DNA of 46,808 nucleotides, taken from contig NZ_LAHA01000063.1 of assembly GCF_002608075.1 (NCBI RefSeq), positions 14-46,821 on the forward strand, written 5' to 3'. Source of the DNA: Nostoc linckia z4 (GTDB taxonomy: Bacteria; Cyanobacteriota; Cyanobacteriia; Cyanobacteriales; Nostocaceae). This document shows, piece by piece, positions 24,469 to 33,622 of the stretch. The notes beneath the pieces are model-generated. The model saw nothing but the letters and a program-made list of their open reading frames with translations. It ran no database searches and was not told the DNA's origin. Each line of letters begins with the position of its first letter. The stretch's first letter is position 1. Made by a program: the position numbers and the translations under genes.

Positions 24469-25239
24469 TCAAAAAAACAACTTAAACCTTGCTAGTTGAT
24501 TTTCAATTGTTCGCGTCAGAATTTTATTCAGTTGTTTGATGTCTTGAAATTGTAAAATTTGTTGTATTGGTAAATCAAAGGGAACTTGTCCTTCAAAGTT
24601 TGGCCGTTGCATTTGCGCTAGAAGAATTTGTTCAGACCGCTTACTTTGGATAGCGTAGCCAATTTCAATACAAACATTCGGACTGGGAATTAGTTGGACA
24701 CTTTCTTTAACATCAATAGTAGTAATGGGTGTAGTATCAGCGATAAATAACAAACTTTTACGAATTTTTCGCATCATAGTGCGATTAATTCGCAGAGTAG
24801 CATCACTGGGACGAGAGGATTCTACTAATGTTAAAGGAAGACGCGATCGCAAGTTTAAAGTCTCCAAACTTTTTCGCAGTTCTTCCCTCAGAACATCACT
24901 TGCTGCGGCATACTCAGTTTGGTAGGAGAAAAAAATAGTTGGGTCTAACTGAGCTAACAAAGCTTGTTTAGTAAAATAAATTTCGTGACTAATCAAGTCA
25001 ATGTTAGCTACGCGATAGCCGCCACTACCCTCAATATAAAACTCAATATCTTCTCCTTCCAGATAGCGCCCAAACCAAATTGATTTTTTAATTTCGTCAC
25101 TTTCTTCTAAAAAGTCTGCTCGCAATGCCGATCTCAGCAGACTTTTTTTACTGAGGCGAATGTCTGGTGGGCGCTTTTCCAATTCTGGAATCGGCTCATA
25201 ATCCTGTAAATACCACGCTCTGAGCGCAATAATTGACAT
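24469..25239 (-). CDS. Putative TIR-like domain protein
   Basis: The 256-aa protein is not a family I can name firmly. Its last 160 residues show a TIR-like order: a first strand and helix (TIFFSYQTEYAAASDVLREE, about 101-120), a second strand (SLLFIADTTPI, 162-172), and NVCIEIGYAIQSKRSEQILLAQM (188-210) followed by VPFDLP. The NVxxExGYA...ILLA...PFDL pattern is one I associate with TIR-like nucleotide-binding effector domains; E192 would be the acidic residue to test. The first 95 residues include an EFYIEGSGGYRVANIDL beta segment. It is monocistronic, with ATG at 25239. Fold assignment is an inference from pattern only. Confidence 0.6.
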   Translation of the reverse strand: MSIIALRAWYLQDYEPIPELEKRPPDIRLSKKSLLRSALRADFLEESDEIKKSIWFGRYLEGEDIEFYIEGSGGYRVANIDLISHEIYFTKQALLAQLDPTIFFSYQTEYAAASDVLREELRKSLETLNLRSRLPLTLVESSRPSDATLRINRTMMRKIRKSLLFIADTTPITTIDVKESVQLIPSPNVCIEIGYAIQSKRSEQILLAQMQRPNFEGQVPFDLPIQQILQFQDIKQLNKILTRTIENQLARFKLFF

Positions 25240-26059
25240 AAGGCGCTATTTCAAATGTTGATCGCTATTTAAGTTCGTATTTAGCTTACACCCAGAGGAG
25301 TCACCTTGCTTTGCTCCGAATTCAAAATTCACCTATTCAAAATTAAGCATCCCTATAAATAAATTTAAGGGCTTGTATTCTTTACTTTTTGAGTCATTAT
25401 TCTGATTTCTTTTTAAATACAACAACACCCAGCCATCTACTCGCTTCAACATTCCCTCTCCTTGTTTATTCTAGCCAGGGATGTACTAACTCTCATCGCT
25501 TCGTAAACAAGTAATGAAAATCAGTTACAGCGCCCCCTAATTTTCCATATTTGAGGAAATATGAGTTTTCGCGTTGGGTGTTGCCGTGTTTTGACGAGAC
25601 AGATGTGAATTAAACAGCGTCGTTTACCTCTTAACTACATTCCATCATGCAGCTGTTATATCTGCCAGGGAAGCTTTTTATTAGCTTCAATTATTAGATT
25701 AGCAGTAACGAATGAAAGTAAATTTTTTTGCAACTAAACTTTACTTTTGAACTATTTTTTTGAACTATTTTTTACCCAAATCAACACAGCGCAGGCTCTA
25801 AATAGCTTCAAGTTTTTTATATAATTTGTATAAACTATTGTAAATAATTTTATCATCAACCTTTGGGATGAATTGAGTAATTACCAAGTAAATTTTTAAG
25901 TTTTGAAACTAACATTTTGTAAAAAAATGGGCATGGGGCAAGCAGGAGGTGTGGGAGGTGTGGGAGGTGTGGGGGGTGTGGGAGGATGTGGAAGAAATCT
26001 TTCCCCCCCCACTCCCCACACTCCCCACACTTCCCCATCTCCCCATCTCCCCTTTCCCC
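25240..26059. other. Intergenic region with purine/pyrimidine low-complexity end
   Basis: From 25240 to about 25930 it is A/T-rich and no gene or RNA is recognised. From 25943 to 25990 GGGAGGTGT repeats are followed by a C-rich mirror (CCCCACACTCCCCACAC, CCCCATCTCCCCATCTCC) up to the kinase stop, so the transcript end could fold into a G/C hairpin. Confidence 0.5.
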
Positions 26060-28843
26060 TTAACTAATTGCCCCTGGCGGCTGAACGGGAATCTCAATCC
26101 AGAATTCTGTACCTTTGCCTGGTTCTGAAATACACTCCATTATTCCGCTATGTTTTTCGACGATAATTTGATAGCTGATTGCCAATCCCAGTCCTGTACC
26201 TTTACCTACAGGTTTGGTGGTGTAAAATGGGTCAAAAATTCGCTTTTTTATTTCTTGAGTCATTCCAGGGCCATTATCACTAATACGAATCAACACACGA
26301 GAGTTATCTGGTGAAAGTTTAGTGGAAATGTGGATTGTGGGGATTGGACATTGGGGATAATCGGCGTAGTTTTGCTCATCTCGAAATTCTCCTATTTCTT
26401 CTTCATCTTCCCATTTCCCTACTCCCCACTCTCCATAGCCTATTGCCAAAGCATCTATAGCATTGCTGATAATATTCATGAATACTTGATTCATTTGCCC
26501 TGCATAACATTCCACTCGTGGAATTTTGCCATAGTCTTTGATGACTTCAATGCCTGGAAATTCAGGATTTCCTTTGAGGCGGTGTCGCAAAATTAATAAA
26601 GTGTTGTCAAGACCTTCGTGTAGATCGACGCGCTTGTTTTCTGACTCATCCAAGCGAGAAAAATTGCGTAATGACAGCACTATTGAACGGATGCGATCGC
26701 TTCCTACTTGCATTGATTCCATGATTTTTGGCAGGTCTTCTACCAAAAAATCAAAATCGATGGCTTCGATGGCAGTCTGAATTTCATTATGGGGATTGGG
26801 ATAATGTAGTTGGTAGAGGCGTAAAATTTCTAGTAATTGTTCGGTATAGTCGCTAGCATGGCAGAGGTTACCGTAGATAAAGTTAACTGGGTTATTAATT
26901 TCGTGGGCGATACCTGCTACCAATTGTCCTAAGGCAGACATTTTTTCAGTGTGAATCAATTTTGTCTGCGTTTCTTGGAGTTGATGCAGAGTACGTTCTA
27001 ACTGTACAGCTTGATTCCTGGCTTCAGCTTCCGCAATGCAAGTTTGTTCGTAGAGTTGTGCTTGTTGAATGGCGATCGCAGCTTGATCTCCTAGCTGTTG
27101 CAATAAATCAATTTCCGCATCCTGCCAATTTCTGGGGCCATCGCACTGATGGGCAATCAGTAATCCCCATACTTGCATACCTATGTTGATTGGAACAATT
27201 AAGTTGGCTTGCACTTGTAGACTTTGTAAAAAATCTCGGTGGCAAGGACTCAAAGAAATGCTTGATACATTGTTGATGGCTCGCACTCTACCTTGGAAGT
27301 ATAATTTAATAAAGTCATCAGGAAAGCATTCTCCTGGTGCTTGCACTCCCAAAACTGAGTGCCAACTGCCATTAATTTCTTCCACGATCACCGATTTTGT
27401 TTGGATTTGGAAAATTAATACTCTGTCTGAATTCAGGAGCGATCGCACTTCCCGAACGATAGTCTGGAGGATTATCTGCGAGTCTAATGTACTGCGGATG
27501 TGGTCTGTGACTTGTTTGAGTACTTTGGTGAATAGTAATGATTTTTCTAATTCAGCAGTTTGCTCTTGCACCCGCAGTTCTAGGTTGGAATTGAGGGCTT
27601 GTACTTGTTTGTACATTTGCTGCTGCTGAATTGCCATTGAAAAATGATCGTACAGAGCTTGAGCTAATAAAATATCTTCTATCTTCCACTCAAGTGCTTG
27701 CCCTTTTTTTTCCTCTCGCCAAACTTCAAAGGAAAGTTGCGGTAATAATTGCCGCCGATTATCTTCGCACTGTCCAGCCCATAAAATTTCTGTGTCAAAT
27801 TCCGAGCGAAAAATGGTTAATACACCAGTAAATTTTTCGCGATAATGTAGCGGAATCACCATCAGACCCCGAATTGGGGTGGAACGGAACCCCAAAGCTA
27901 AAACTCGCAAACGCGCTTCCCTATAAAGGTCAGCAGTTGCCCAAATACCGCCCGGTTTAGACTCAGCCATCCAGGTTTGCCACATAGAATGCTGTTCTAT
28001 GAGGCTATTTTCTAGCTCGAATGGTAGTTTCGGCTGTTCGCCACAGGTATATAATTCTTTACTTTCTTCAAGATAAAGCCTACCACCTATGCCAGCGAAG
28101 GCAGTAATTACTTCTTCTAATGCACTCTGTAATTGAATGGTTGGCAGTTTATGTAATAGTGTGGTGACTCGGTTAATAGTGGCTTCTCGTTCTTGTTGGG
28201 CGATGGCTTCAGTGAATAGGCGACTTTGAGCGATGGCGATGGCTACTTGATCGGCAACTTGCTGCACTAATCTCAGTTCTCGCTTCAGAATCCTTCGCTC
28301 TTGGGTGTGATGAGATACCAGCAATCCCCACAATCGGGGTTTTGCCGATTCTTCTTTCAGGTCGTAATGCAGAATTGGCACTACTAAGGAAGACTGCACG
28401 CCCATTGCTTTTAAATATTCAATATGGCAAGGATCTACTTGCCGATAGTAAATATTAGTTTGTAGACGTTTGCCAGTTTCTTTTGACTTTAGAGGTGATA
28501 GCCCAATTTTCCCACTAGCGACATCTACAATTGAACGTTGTCCTGCTAGCAGAAACATCTCTCTAGCTTCTTGTGGAATATCATGTACTGGAAAGCGTAA
28601 CCCCAATAAAGATGGTAGACGCTGTTCATCAATAGATTCAGCAATAACTTCACCGCTACCATCAACATTAAACCGATACACCTTGACTCTATCTGTACCC
28701 AAAAACAACCGTACTTCGGCAACAGTAGCCGTTAAGATCTCTTGGAGATCGAGCGATCGCCTGATCTGTTTCGTCATCCGATGCAGTAAACTTTCTTGGT
28801 CTAAGCTTTGCTGCAACCAGTTTGGTTTATCGGTGAATGTCAT
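26060..28843 (-). CDS. Knotless phytochrome-type histidine kinase (GAF-PHY-GAF-HisKA-HATPase)
   Basis: The 927-aa protein is a light-sensing kinase by architecture. GAF1 (about 20-210) has FPVHDIPQEAREMF and a C139-H140 pair in DPCHIEYLKAMGV, the usual bilin attachment site. Residues about 225-410 look like a PHY domain with a tongue-type WAG...LPQLSFEVWREE stretch. A further GAF (about 435-598) has a second Cys-His (C534-H535, SPCHRDFLQSL). HisKA has the H-box at H647 (GIAHEINNPVNF), and the ATPase has N, G1 and G2 boxes (NIISNAIDAL, ISDNGPGM, GKGTGLGLAI). No N-terminal PAS or knot is present, as in Cph2-type phytochromes; the order resembles Anabaena All2699 as I recall it. No receiver partner is adjacent. 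Confidence 0.9.
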   Translation of the reverse strand: MTFTDKPNWLQQSLDQESLLHRMTKQIRRSLDLQEILTATVAEVRLFLGTDRVKVYRFNVDGSGEVIAESIDEQRLPSLLGLRFPVHDIPQEAREMFLLAGQRSIVDVASGKIGLSPLKSKETGKRLQTNIYYRQVDPCHIEYLKAMGVQSSLVVPILHYDLKEESAKPRLWGLLVSHHTQERRILKRELRLVQQVADQVAIAIAQSRLFTEAIAQQEREATINRVTTLLHKLPTIQLQSALEEVITAFAGIGGRLYLEESKELYTCGEQPKLPFELENSLIEQHSMWQTWMAESKPGGIWATADLYREARLRVLALGFRSTPIRGLMVIPLHYREKFTGVLTIFRSEFDTEILWAGQCEDNRRQLLPQLSFEVWREEKKGQALEWKIEDILLAQALYDHFSMAIQQQQMYKQVQALNSNLELRVQEQTAELEKSLLFTKVLKQVTDHIRSTLDSQIILQTIVREVRSLLNSDRVLIFQIQTKSVIVEEINGSWHSVLGVQAPGECFPDDFIKLYFQGRVRAINNVSSISLSPCHRDFLQSLQVQANLIVPINIGMQVWGLLIAHQCDGPRNWQDAEIDLLQQLGDQAAIAIQQAQLYEQTCIAEAEARNQAVQLERTLHQLQETQTKLIHTEKMSALGQLVAGIAHEINNPVNFIYGNLCHASDYTEQLLEILRLYQLHYPNPHNEIQTAIEAIDFDFLVEDLPKIMESMQVGSDRIRSIVLSLRNFSRLDESENKRVDLHEGLDNTLLILRHRLKGNPEFPGIEVIKDYGKIPRVECYAGQMNQVFMNIISNAIDALAIGYGEWGVGKWEDEEEIGEFRDEQNYADYPQCPIPTIHISTKLSPDNSRVLIRISDNGPGMTQEIKKRIFDPFYTTKPVGKGTGLGLAISYQIIVEKHSGIMECISEPGKGTEFWIEIPVQPPGAIS

Positions 28844-29433
28844 CGCTTATATACACCATGACTGAAGTATAAAAAAGTTTTTTTATAGGTGTCTTTGATG
28901 AGAATTTTAAAATTACAGTTCCGTGATTCTCATCCCATTTCATCAAATTACTGTCGCAGATATTTTTGTAAATGGTAAGTTGATGCACTTTCAAATTGCA
29001 TAATTGCACTCGCTAGAAAAATGCGGGAACACAAAGATGCAATTTGAATCATGATTAGCTTCTTAGATAATATTTTACAAGTATTAGAATCACTGTGATT
29101 AAAATTGATTAAGGAAAATTTAAAACCGCTGAATTTATTACACAGACTTTACAAATCTCCTCTAAAGTTTATAGTTAATAAAATTTTAATTATTGACACC
29201 TATTAATTCTATATTCTCACAGATTAAACTCTTTCAGTAATTTCACTCAACTTAGTAGCTGATTAATTGCTTGAAATTAACAATATTTTTTTAAAAATGC
29301 TGCCCATTTACCCAATTAATTAAGATTGTTGCCAATTAAATGACTCGTTTTGGGCGATTGATTGAGAATTTTTTGCCTGGGGAATTTAACTATTCCCCGT
29401 TGAATTGCTGATTTTATGATGAATGTAACTTTT
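28844..29433. other. AT-rich intergenic region
   Basis: This 0.59-kb region lies between the phytochrome kinase start and the NADAR stop (both minus strand). It is A/T-rich, with no recognisable gene or repeat. Confidence 0.5.
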
Positions 29434-29913
29434 TTAATTAAATTCTTCGTGAATTACCGTTAAAGATAGCAATTTACGGATTTCTTCACGAACGTTGATG
29501 AGAATTTTACCGAGATGATTTTGACCGGTTTTATTAGCGCCACAACCCCAAAAATAATCAATTGGGGAGTTTTCAACCAACATTTCATCGCCTGTCCTCA
29601 ACAGAACTTCTCTAATATCAGCATGAGTGAGAAACTTTTTGAGTACAGCTTCTCGCATTACTTGGATTTTGACTAAATCCCAGTCTCTACGTAGTTGGCG
29701 AGTGCTACATCTTCCCAAAGCCGCAGCTTCTTCAGGTGTGGGGGCGGCATGAATGAAAGGTATAATTACTGCATCCGTACTGCCCACAAACTTTTGTGCT
29801 TGATAATAATGCTCAACTGTCGGCCAGTAAACACCCTGGAGATGAATTCCGTGAAAAGAAAAGTTAGAAAAACAGCCGTAAGGTTGCCAAGCCTTATAAA
29901 AGTAAATGGTCAT
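29434..29913 (-). CDS. NADAR family protein (YbiA-like)
   Basis: The 159-aa protein fits the NADAR domain: FSNFSFHGIHLQGVYWPTVEHYYQAQKF near the N-terminus, a central LGRCSTRQLRRDWDLVK, VLLRTGDEMLVENSPIDYFWGCGANKTGQNHLGKIL at the end. Members act as N-glycosidases on riboflavin intermediates (YbiA) or remove ADP-ribose from guanine in DNA as antitoxins. Which applies here cannot be told from the sequence; no DarT-like toxin gene is adjacent. ATG at 29913 opens directly into the domain. It appears monocistronic. Confidence 0.88.
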   Translation of the reverse strand: MTIYFYKAWQPYGCFSNFSFHGIHLQGVYWPTVEHYYQAQKFVGSTDAVIIPFIHAAPTPEEAAALGRCSTRQLRRDWDLVKIQVMREAVLKKFLTHADIREVLLRTGDEMLVENSPIDYFWGCGANKTGQNHLGKILINVREEIRKLLSLTVIHEEFN

Positions 29914-30071
29914 TTGAAAATTGCTCTTATATATATTTATTTTCAGGGTAACTGAGTAAGTCAGACGTTGAGTAGGGTAAGTTCAACCGATGAATTGGGG
30001 ACTGGCCGTAGCACAAGATTTGGTTTTAATACCAAAAATCTGAGGGTCTGTTACTCCCCCAAAGCAGGAAT

Positions 30072-30098
30072 GGGAACAGAAAACTGTTGTCTGTTCCC
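30072..30098. terminator. Possible terminator hairpin downstream of SDR gene
   Basis: GGGAACAGA (30072-30080) pairs with TCTGTTCCC (30090-30098) across AAACTGTTG. It begins about 29 bases after the SDR stop on the minus strand. No clear T-run follows, so termination is not certain. Confidence 0.4.
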
Positions 30099-30126
30099 CC
30101 AACCCTATTGTCTTCTTTGATGATTG

Positions 30127-30900
30127 TTATGTGCGTCGGTTAACTAAGGTAGCGCTGGCTTGGTCAACAGGCATCAACACAACTTCATTAATATTGACAT
30201 GTGGCGATCGCGTCACGCAGAAAAATATCACATCAGCCACATCATCTCCTGTCAGAGGGGTAAGTCCCTGGTAAACCTGATTAGCACGTTGAGTATTGCC
30301 GTGAAACCGCACCTGGCTAAATTCTGTTTCTACCATACCAGGGTCAACGGAAGTTACGCGTACAGGAGTACCCAACAGATCTTGTTTTAAGCCTTCAGAA
30401 ATTGCCCTCACCGCAGCCTTGGTAGCACAATATACATTACCACCAGGGTAAGTTTGATGTCCGGCAATGGAGCCGAGATTTACCACATGACCGCGACCAC
30501 GGCTGACCATTCCAGGAACAACATAACGAGATAGATAAAGTAAACCTTTAATATTAGTATCAATCATTTCTTCCCAGTCTGTAAAACTACCCTCATGTAG
30601 TTTGTCTAAACCGCGACTTAAACCAGCATTATTAATTAAAATATCGATGTCAGACCAGGGGGAAGGTAGAGTAGAGATGGCCGATTCCACAGCAGAGCGA
30701 TCGCGCACATCCAGCTTTAACAAATGAACTTCAGTATTAAAATCTTGGCGCAGACTATCCGCAAGTTCCTGCAAACGTTCTAACCGCCGTGCTGCTAAGA
30801 TGAGTTTTGCACCCGCACCAGCAAAAATTTTGGCACAAGCAGTACCAATACCACTGCTAGCGCCAGTAATTAAAATGATTTGATTTTTTAGAGATGCCAT
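30127..30900 (-). CDS. SDR family NAD(P)-dependent oxidoreductase
   Basis: The 257-aa classical short-chain dehydrogenase has the cofactor motif TGASSGIG (about 12-19), DVRDR and NNAG in ILINNAGLSRG, a catalytic Ser in NLGSIAGH and the YCATK active site. An Arg pair after the second strand (AARRLERL) favours NADP. It resembles YdfG-type 3-hydroxyacid/serine dehydrogenases in the PGMVETEF and TPLTGDDVADVI segments. The substrate is not predictable. It is monocistronic; I see no link to the mys cluster 3 kb away. Confidence 0.9.
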   Translation of the reverse strand: MASLKNQIILITGASSGIGTACAKIFAGAGAKLILAARRLERLQELADSLRQDFNTEVHLLKLDVRDRSAVESAISTLPSPWSDIDILINNAGLSRGLDKLHEGSFTDWEEMIDTNIKGLLYLSRYVVPGMVSRGRGHVVNLGSIAGHQTYPGGNVYCATKAAVRAISEGLKQDLLGTPVRVTSVDPGMVETEFSQVRFHGNTQRANQVYQGLTPLTGDDVADVIFFCVTRSPHVNINEVVLMPVDQASATLVNRRT

Positions 30901-31932
30901 TATTTAGTGAAAAGTCAAGAGTCCAGTGTCAATTGTCCAACAATTTGGAACTGATACCAATTCGCAATATCCGGTGCATCGGGAAGCAAGCTACGCTAAC
31001 GCAATTTGTGAAATTTAGATTTTATCTAGGTTTGGTGGTTTGAATCTGTTGCCAAATTTTCAAAATTTTGTATAAATGGTAACAATAAAATTAGCGATCG
31101 CCTGCAATGTAAAAAATATAAATTGCGGAAAACCATTCCCGCAGAAATTCGTTCTAAGAATCGTTAGCTGTTGGCTGATCTGACTTTTCACGCCATCTGT
31201 AAAAGTCACTTTGATCGCTTAGCGATGGCGTAACCGCCCTTCCCTGTGGCGATTGCATAAATTGAGTTTTTCTTTACGCTGATCTTCTCGTGATTCCTAG
31301 TCATTAATCTAAAACTATTGAGAATCAGACTGTGAGAAAACCTACGCTAGAAGAGTGGAGAACTGACCGTGAAAATTCAGGTAGCCGTCGGCTGCCTCTA
31401 ACTCCCCTTCCTAATGATTATCATTTTTAGCTTGAGTGAGATTTAATTTCCTCAAAGCCTTAGAGGCTATTTATAAAGTAAATCTAAAAAGGAGTAAAAG
31501 GGAGAAAGCGGCAGACTTTAGTTGATAGTCTGGGACTGTTGTTGAAAGTGGTTGTAAGTGAAGCAAATGCCCCAGAGCGAGTGCTTGCTGCTTATGCTTT
31601 GATGGAACTGTTAGATGCGTTTGCCCTGGAGTAGCTTTGAGTTGGCAACCTTTTAGCGGTTTAGTATTGCGTGCCGATTACGGCATACCATTAATAGGAA
31701 CAAGCGATCGCGGTAATTCACTACAAAATAATGGCTTGAATTTTTTATTCTGCTATCAGCCATTTTAAAAATAGATACATTGCACTTTTCTGCAATCTTA
31801 TATACAAGATAGTGCATATATTAATACCAAATCATGCACTTGTAACAGCATTTAAATGAATGACTAATTTTTATACTTCCTTTATAGTGATGAGGTAATT
31901 TTTTACCCTCTAAGTTAAGGACAAACACATCA
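30901..31932. other. 1-kb intergenic region with transposase remnant
   Basis: The region contains dispersed repeat pieces (CAAGCTACGCTAACGCAA near 30990; CGCTTAGCGATGGCGTAACC near 31216), an IS5-type transposase fragment at 31494-31634, and A/T-rich sequence before the RTX gene. It looks like a scar of past insertion. Confidence 0.55.
31494..31634 (+). pseudogene. Remnant of an IS5-type transposase
   Basis: Reading the frame from 31494 gives VKGRKRQTLVDSLGLLLKVV, then VSEANAPERVLAAYALMELL, ending in TAG. KGRKRQTLVDSLGLLL is a stretch I recognise from the central DDE region of IS5-family transposases. Sequence on both sides does not continue the protein, so only about 46 codons of an internal part remain. 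Confidence 0.75.
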
Positions 31933-33000
31933 ATGGTTACTTATAACGGTACGAATGGCCCTGACACTTTGATTGACCCCAATCGCTCTTTCGGCTATAG
32001 CTACTTTACTCTAGTTACCATCAACGGATTTGGCGGTGACGACATTATCAGTGGACAAGATTTTTTTACTTTCTATAATATCATCGGGGGTGCTGGCAAC
32101 GATTTCATCTTTGGCGGTTTTAACAATGATGTCATCATAGGCGATGATATCTTTGGCGGCGTTCCTGGTAACGATTACCTCGCTGGGATAGACGGTAACG
32201 ATGTCCTCTATGGGGGAGGTGGCAACGATACTCTCGATGGGGGTGCTGGCAACGATAGGCTCTATGGGGAGGCTGGTAATGACACTCTCAATGGCGGTAC
32301 TGGCAATAATACTCTGTATGGCGGCACTGGCAACGATCGCTATATATTCAATAGTGATAATTTCATAACTATCTATGAATATGCGAATGAAGGTGTAGAC
32401 ACAGTTGAGTCTGCCTACAACTTTAACTTGAATGTAGCCGATTTAGAAAATCTTGTTCTAACAGGCACATCTGCTATCAACGGCACAGGCAACGGCCTTA
32501 ACAATACAATTACAGGTAACAGTGCTAACAATAGGCTCGATGGTGGTGCTGGTAATGACACCCTCAATGGTGGCGCTGGTAATGATACCATCAATGGTGG
32601 CGCTGGCATTGACATCCTCAATGGTGGTAATGGCAATGACATCTTAGTTGGCGGTACTGGCAACGATACACTAACTGGTGGTGCAGGAAGCGATCGCTTT
32701 ACTTTCAACTCCCGTACTGAAGGCATTGATCGTATTACTGACTTTAATGTAATTAATGATACGATTGCTGTTTCTGCGGCTGGTTTTGGTGGGGGATTAG
32801 TCGCTGGTGGTGCGATCGCGGCTAATCAATTTATCATCGGCTCAGGAGTTACTACAAGTAGTCAGAGATTTATCTACAATCAAAGCAATGGTTCTCTCTT
32901 CTTCGATCGAGATGGTACAGGAGCGATCGCTAGAATCCAAATTGCCACGCTCAATACTGGATTGTCCTTAACAAATGCAGATATTTTCGTTAATGCTTAA
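31933..33000 (+). CDS. RTX (hemolysin-type calcium-binding) repeat protein
   Basis: The 355-aa protein carries two blocks of GGxGxDxLxG nonapeptides (about 50-135 and 198-255), which form a calcium-filled beta roll outside the cell. No N-terminal signal is present, as expected for type I secretion with a C-terminal signal; the end (ITDFNVINDTIAVSA ... NADIFVNA) is the common C-terminal module of cyanobacterial RTX proteins. No catalytic domain is attached, so it is probably a structural or surface protein. ATG at 31933 follows AAGGAC at slightly long spacing. No type I secretion genes are nearby. Confidence 0.9.
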   Translation: MVTYNGTNGPDTLIDPNRSFGYSYFTLVTINGFGGDDIISGQDFFTFYNIIGGAGNDFIFGGFNNDVIIGDDIFGGVPGNDYLAGIDGNDVLYGGGGNDTLDGGAGNDRLYGEAGNDTLNGGTGNNTLYGGTGNDRYIFNSDNFITIYEYANEGVDTVESAYNFNLNVADLENLVLTGTSAINGTGNGLNNTITGNSANNRLDGGAGNDTLNGGAGNDTINGGAGIDILNGGNGNDILVGGTGNDTLTGGAGSDRFTFNSRTEGIDRITDFNVINDTIAVSAAGFGGGLVAGGAIAANQFIIGSGVTTSSQRFIYNQSNGSLFFDRDGTGAIARIQIATLNTGLSLTNADIFVNA

Positions 33001-33177
33001 GGATTTGTAACTAGTAAATCATGAATCTGGTGGGGTAGGCATCTTGCCTATCCTTTGCCACTAAGTAAGTCGGTGGGAAAAAACACAACTATGTTAAAAA
33101 ACGTCAGTTCGGGTTAAGGTTTGAATTCTTCCCCCAACCTTGAGCAGACTTTTCACGGGATGTGGAAAAGGGAAGGT

Positions 33178-33202
33178 GGTTCGCGTAAATCTTACGCGAA
33201 CC
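33178..33202. repeat. Subterminal palindrome of the TIR element (left)
   Basis: GGTTCGCGTAA, a three-base loop and TTACGCGAACC form a perfect 11-bp stem just inside the left terminal repeat. The matching right-end palindrome at 33629-33652 is less perfect. Confidence 0.85.
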
Positions 33203-33220
33203 AAATCGGAGGAGAGTTAT

Positions 33221-33622
33221 ATGCCTCAGTCGCAAAAACTTTCTCCACTAGATGATTTACATCAACGTATAGACACAGTAGCAAAATGCAAGGAGCGTCT
33301 TGAGCAAGAAATCCATTCAATACTCGCCCAGGGTAAAGTTGCTCCTGCTTCCTGTTGGATTGTTCGCTACCAAGCCAAGGGCCGGGCTGATAATTATTGG
33401 TATTACAAATTACAGGCATCTTCTCCAATATTTCCCACAAAGACCGATGGTAAATTGTCTCGATATCAGCATCTAGGTAAAGCTGGTAGTCCAGCATACT
33501 TAGATGCTCTTGAACAAATTACCCGCCGTGCCAAAATCGAAGCTTTAGATCGATCCATTGAGTCCCTCAACCTTGGGCTAAAAGATTTAATCGAAGAAAC
33601 TTCTAAATATCGCCAACCATAA
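33221..33622 (+). CDS. Small protein carried inside the TIR element
   Basis: The 133-aa protein has an N-terminal coiled coil (about 10-38, LDDLHQRIDTVAKCKERLEQE), a beta part (43-67, ASCWIVRYQAKGRADNYWYY), then YQHLGKAGSPAYLDALEQI and a second coiled coil (97-127). The order helix, YYYK-type strand, RYxxLGK, helix recalls DUF6788-like proteins that I associate with insertion sequences; this is a pattern resemblance only. A strong GGAGGAGAG ribosome site selects the ATG at 33221. There is no DDE or HUH motif, so it is not a transposase by itself. It fills most of the space between the terminal repeats. Confidence 0.75.
   Translation: MPQSQKLSPLDDLHQRIDTVAKCKERLEQEIHSILAQGKVAPASCWIVRYQAKGRADNYWYYKLQASSPIFPTKTDGKLSRYQHLGKAGSPAYLDALEQITRRAKIEALDRSIESLNLGLKDLIEETSKYRQP

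Noticed and set aside
28844..29433. Small gene or RNA in the gap upstream of the phytochrome kinase
   Set aside because: No frame with a ribosome site and no recognisable RNA fold; only A/T-rich sequence.
32415..32726. Antisense frame opposite the RTX repeats
   Set aside because: Its PAPPxxVSLPAPP repeats are the mirror of the glycine/aspartate nonapeptides.
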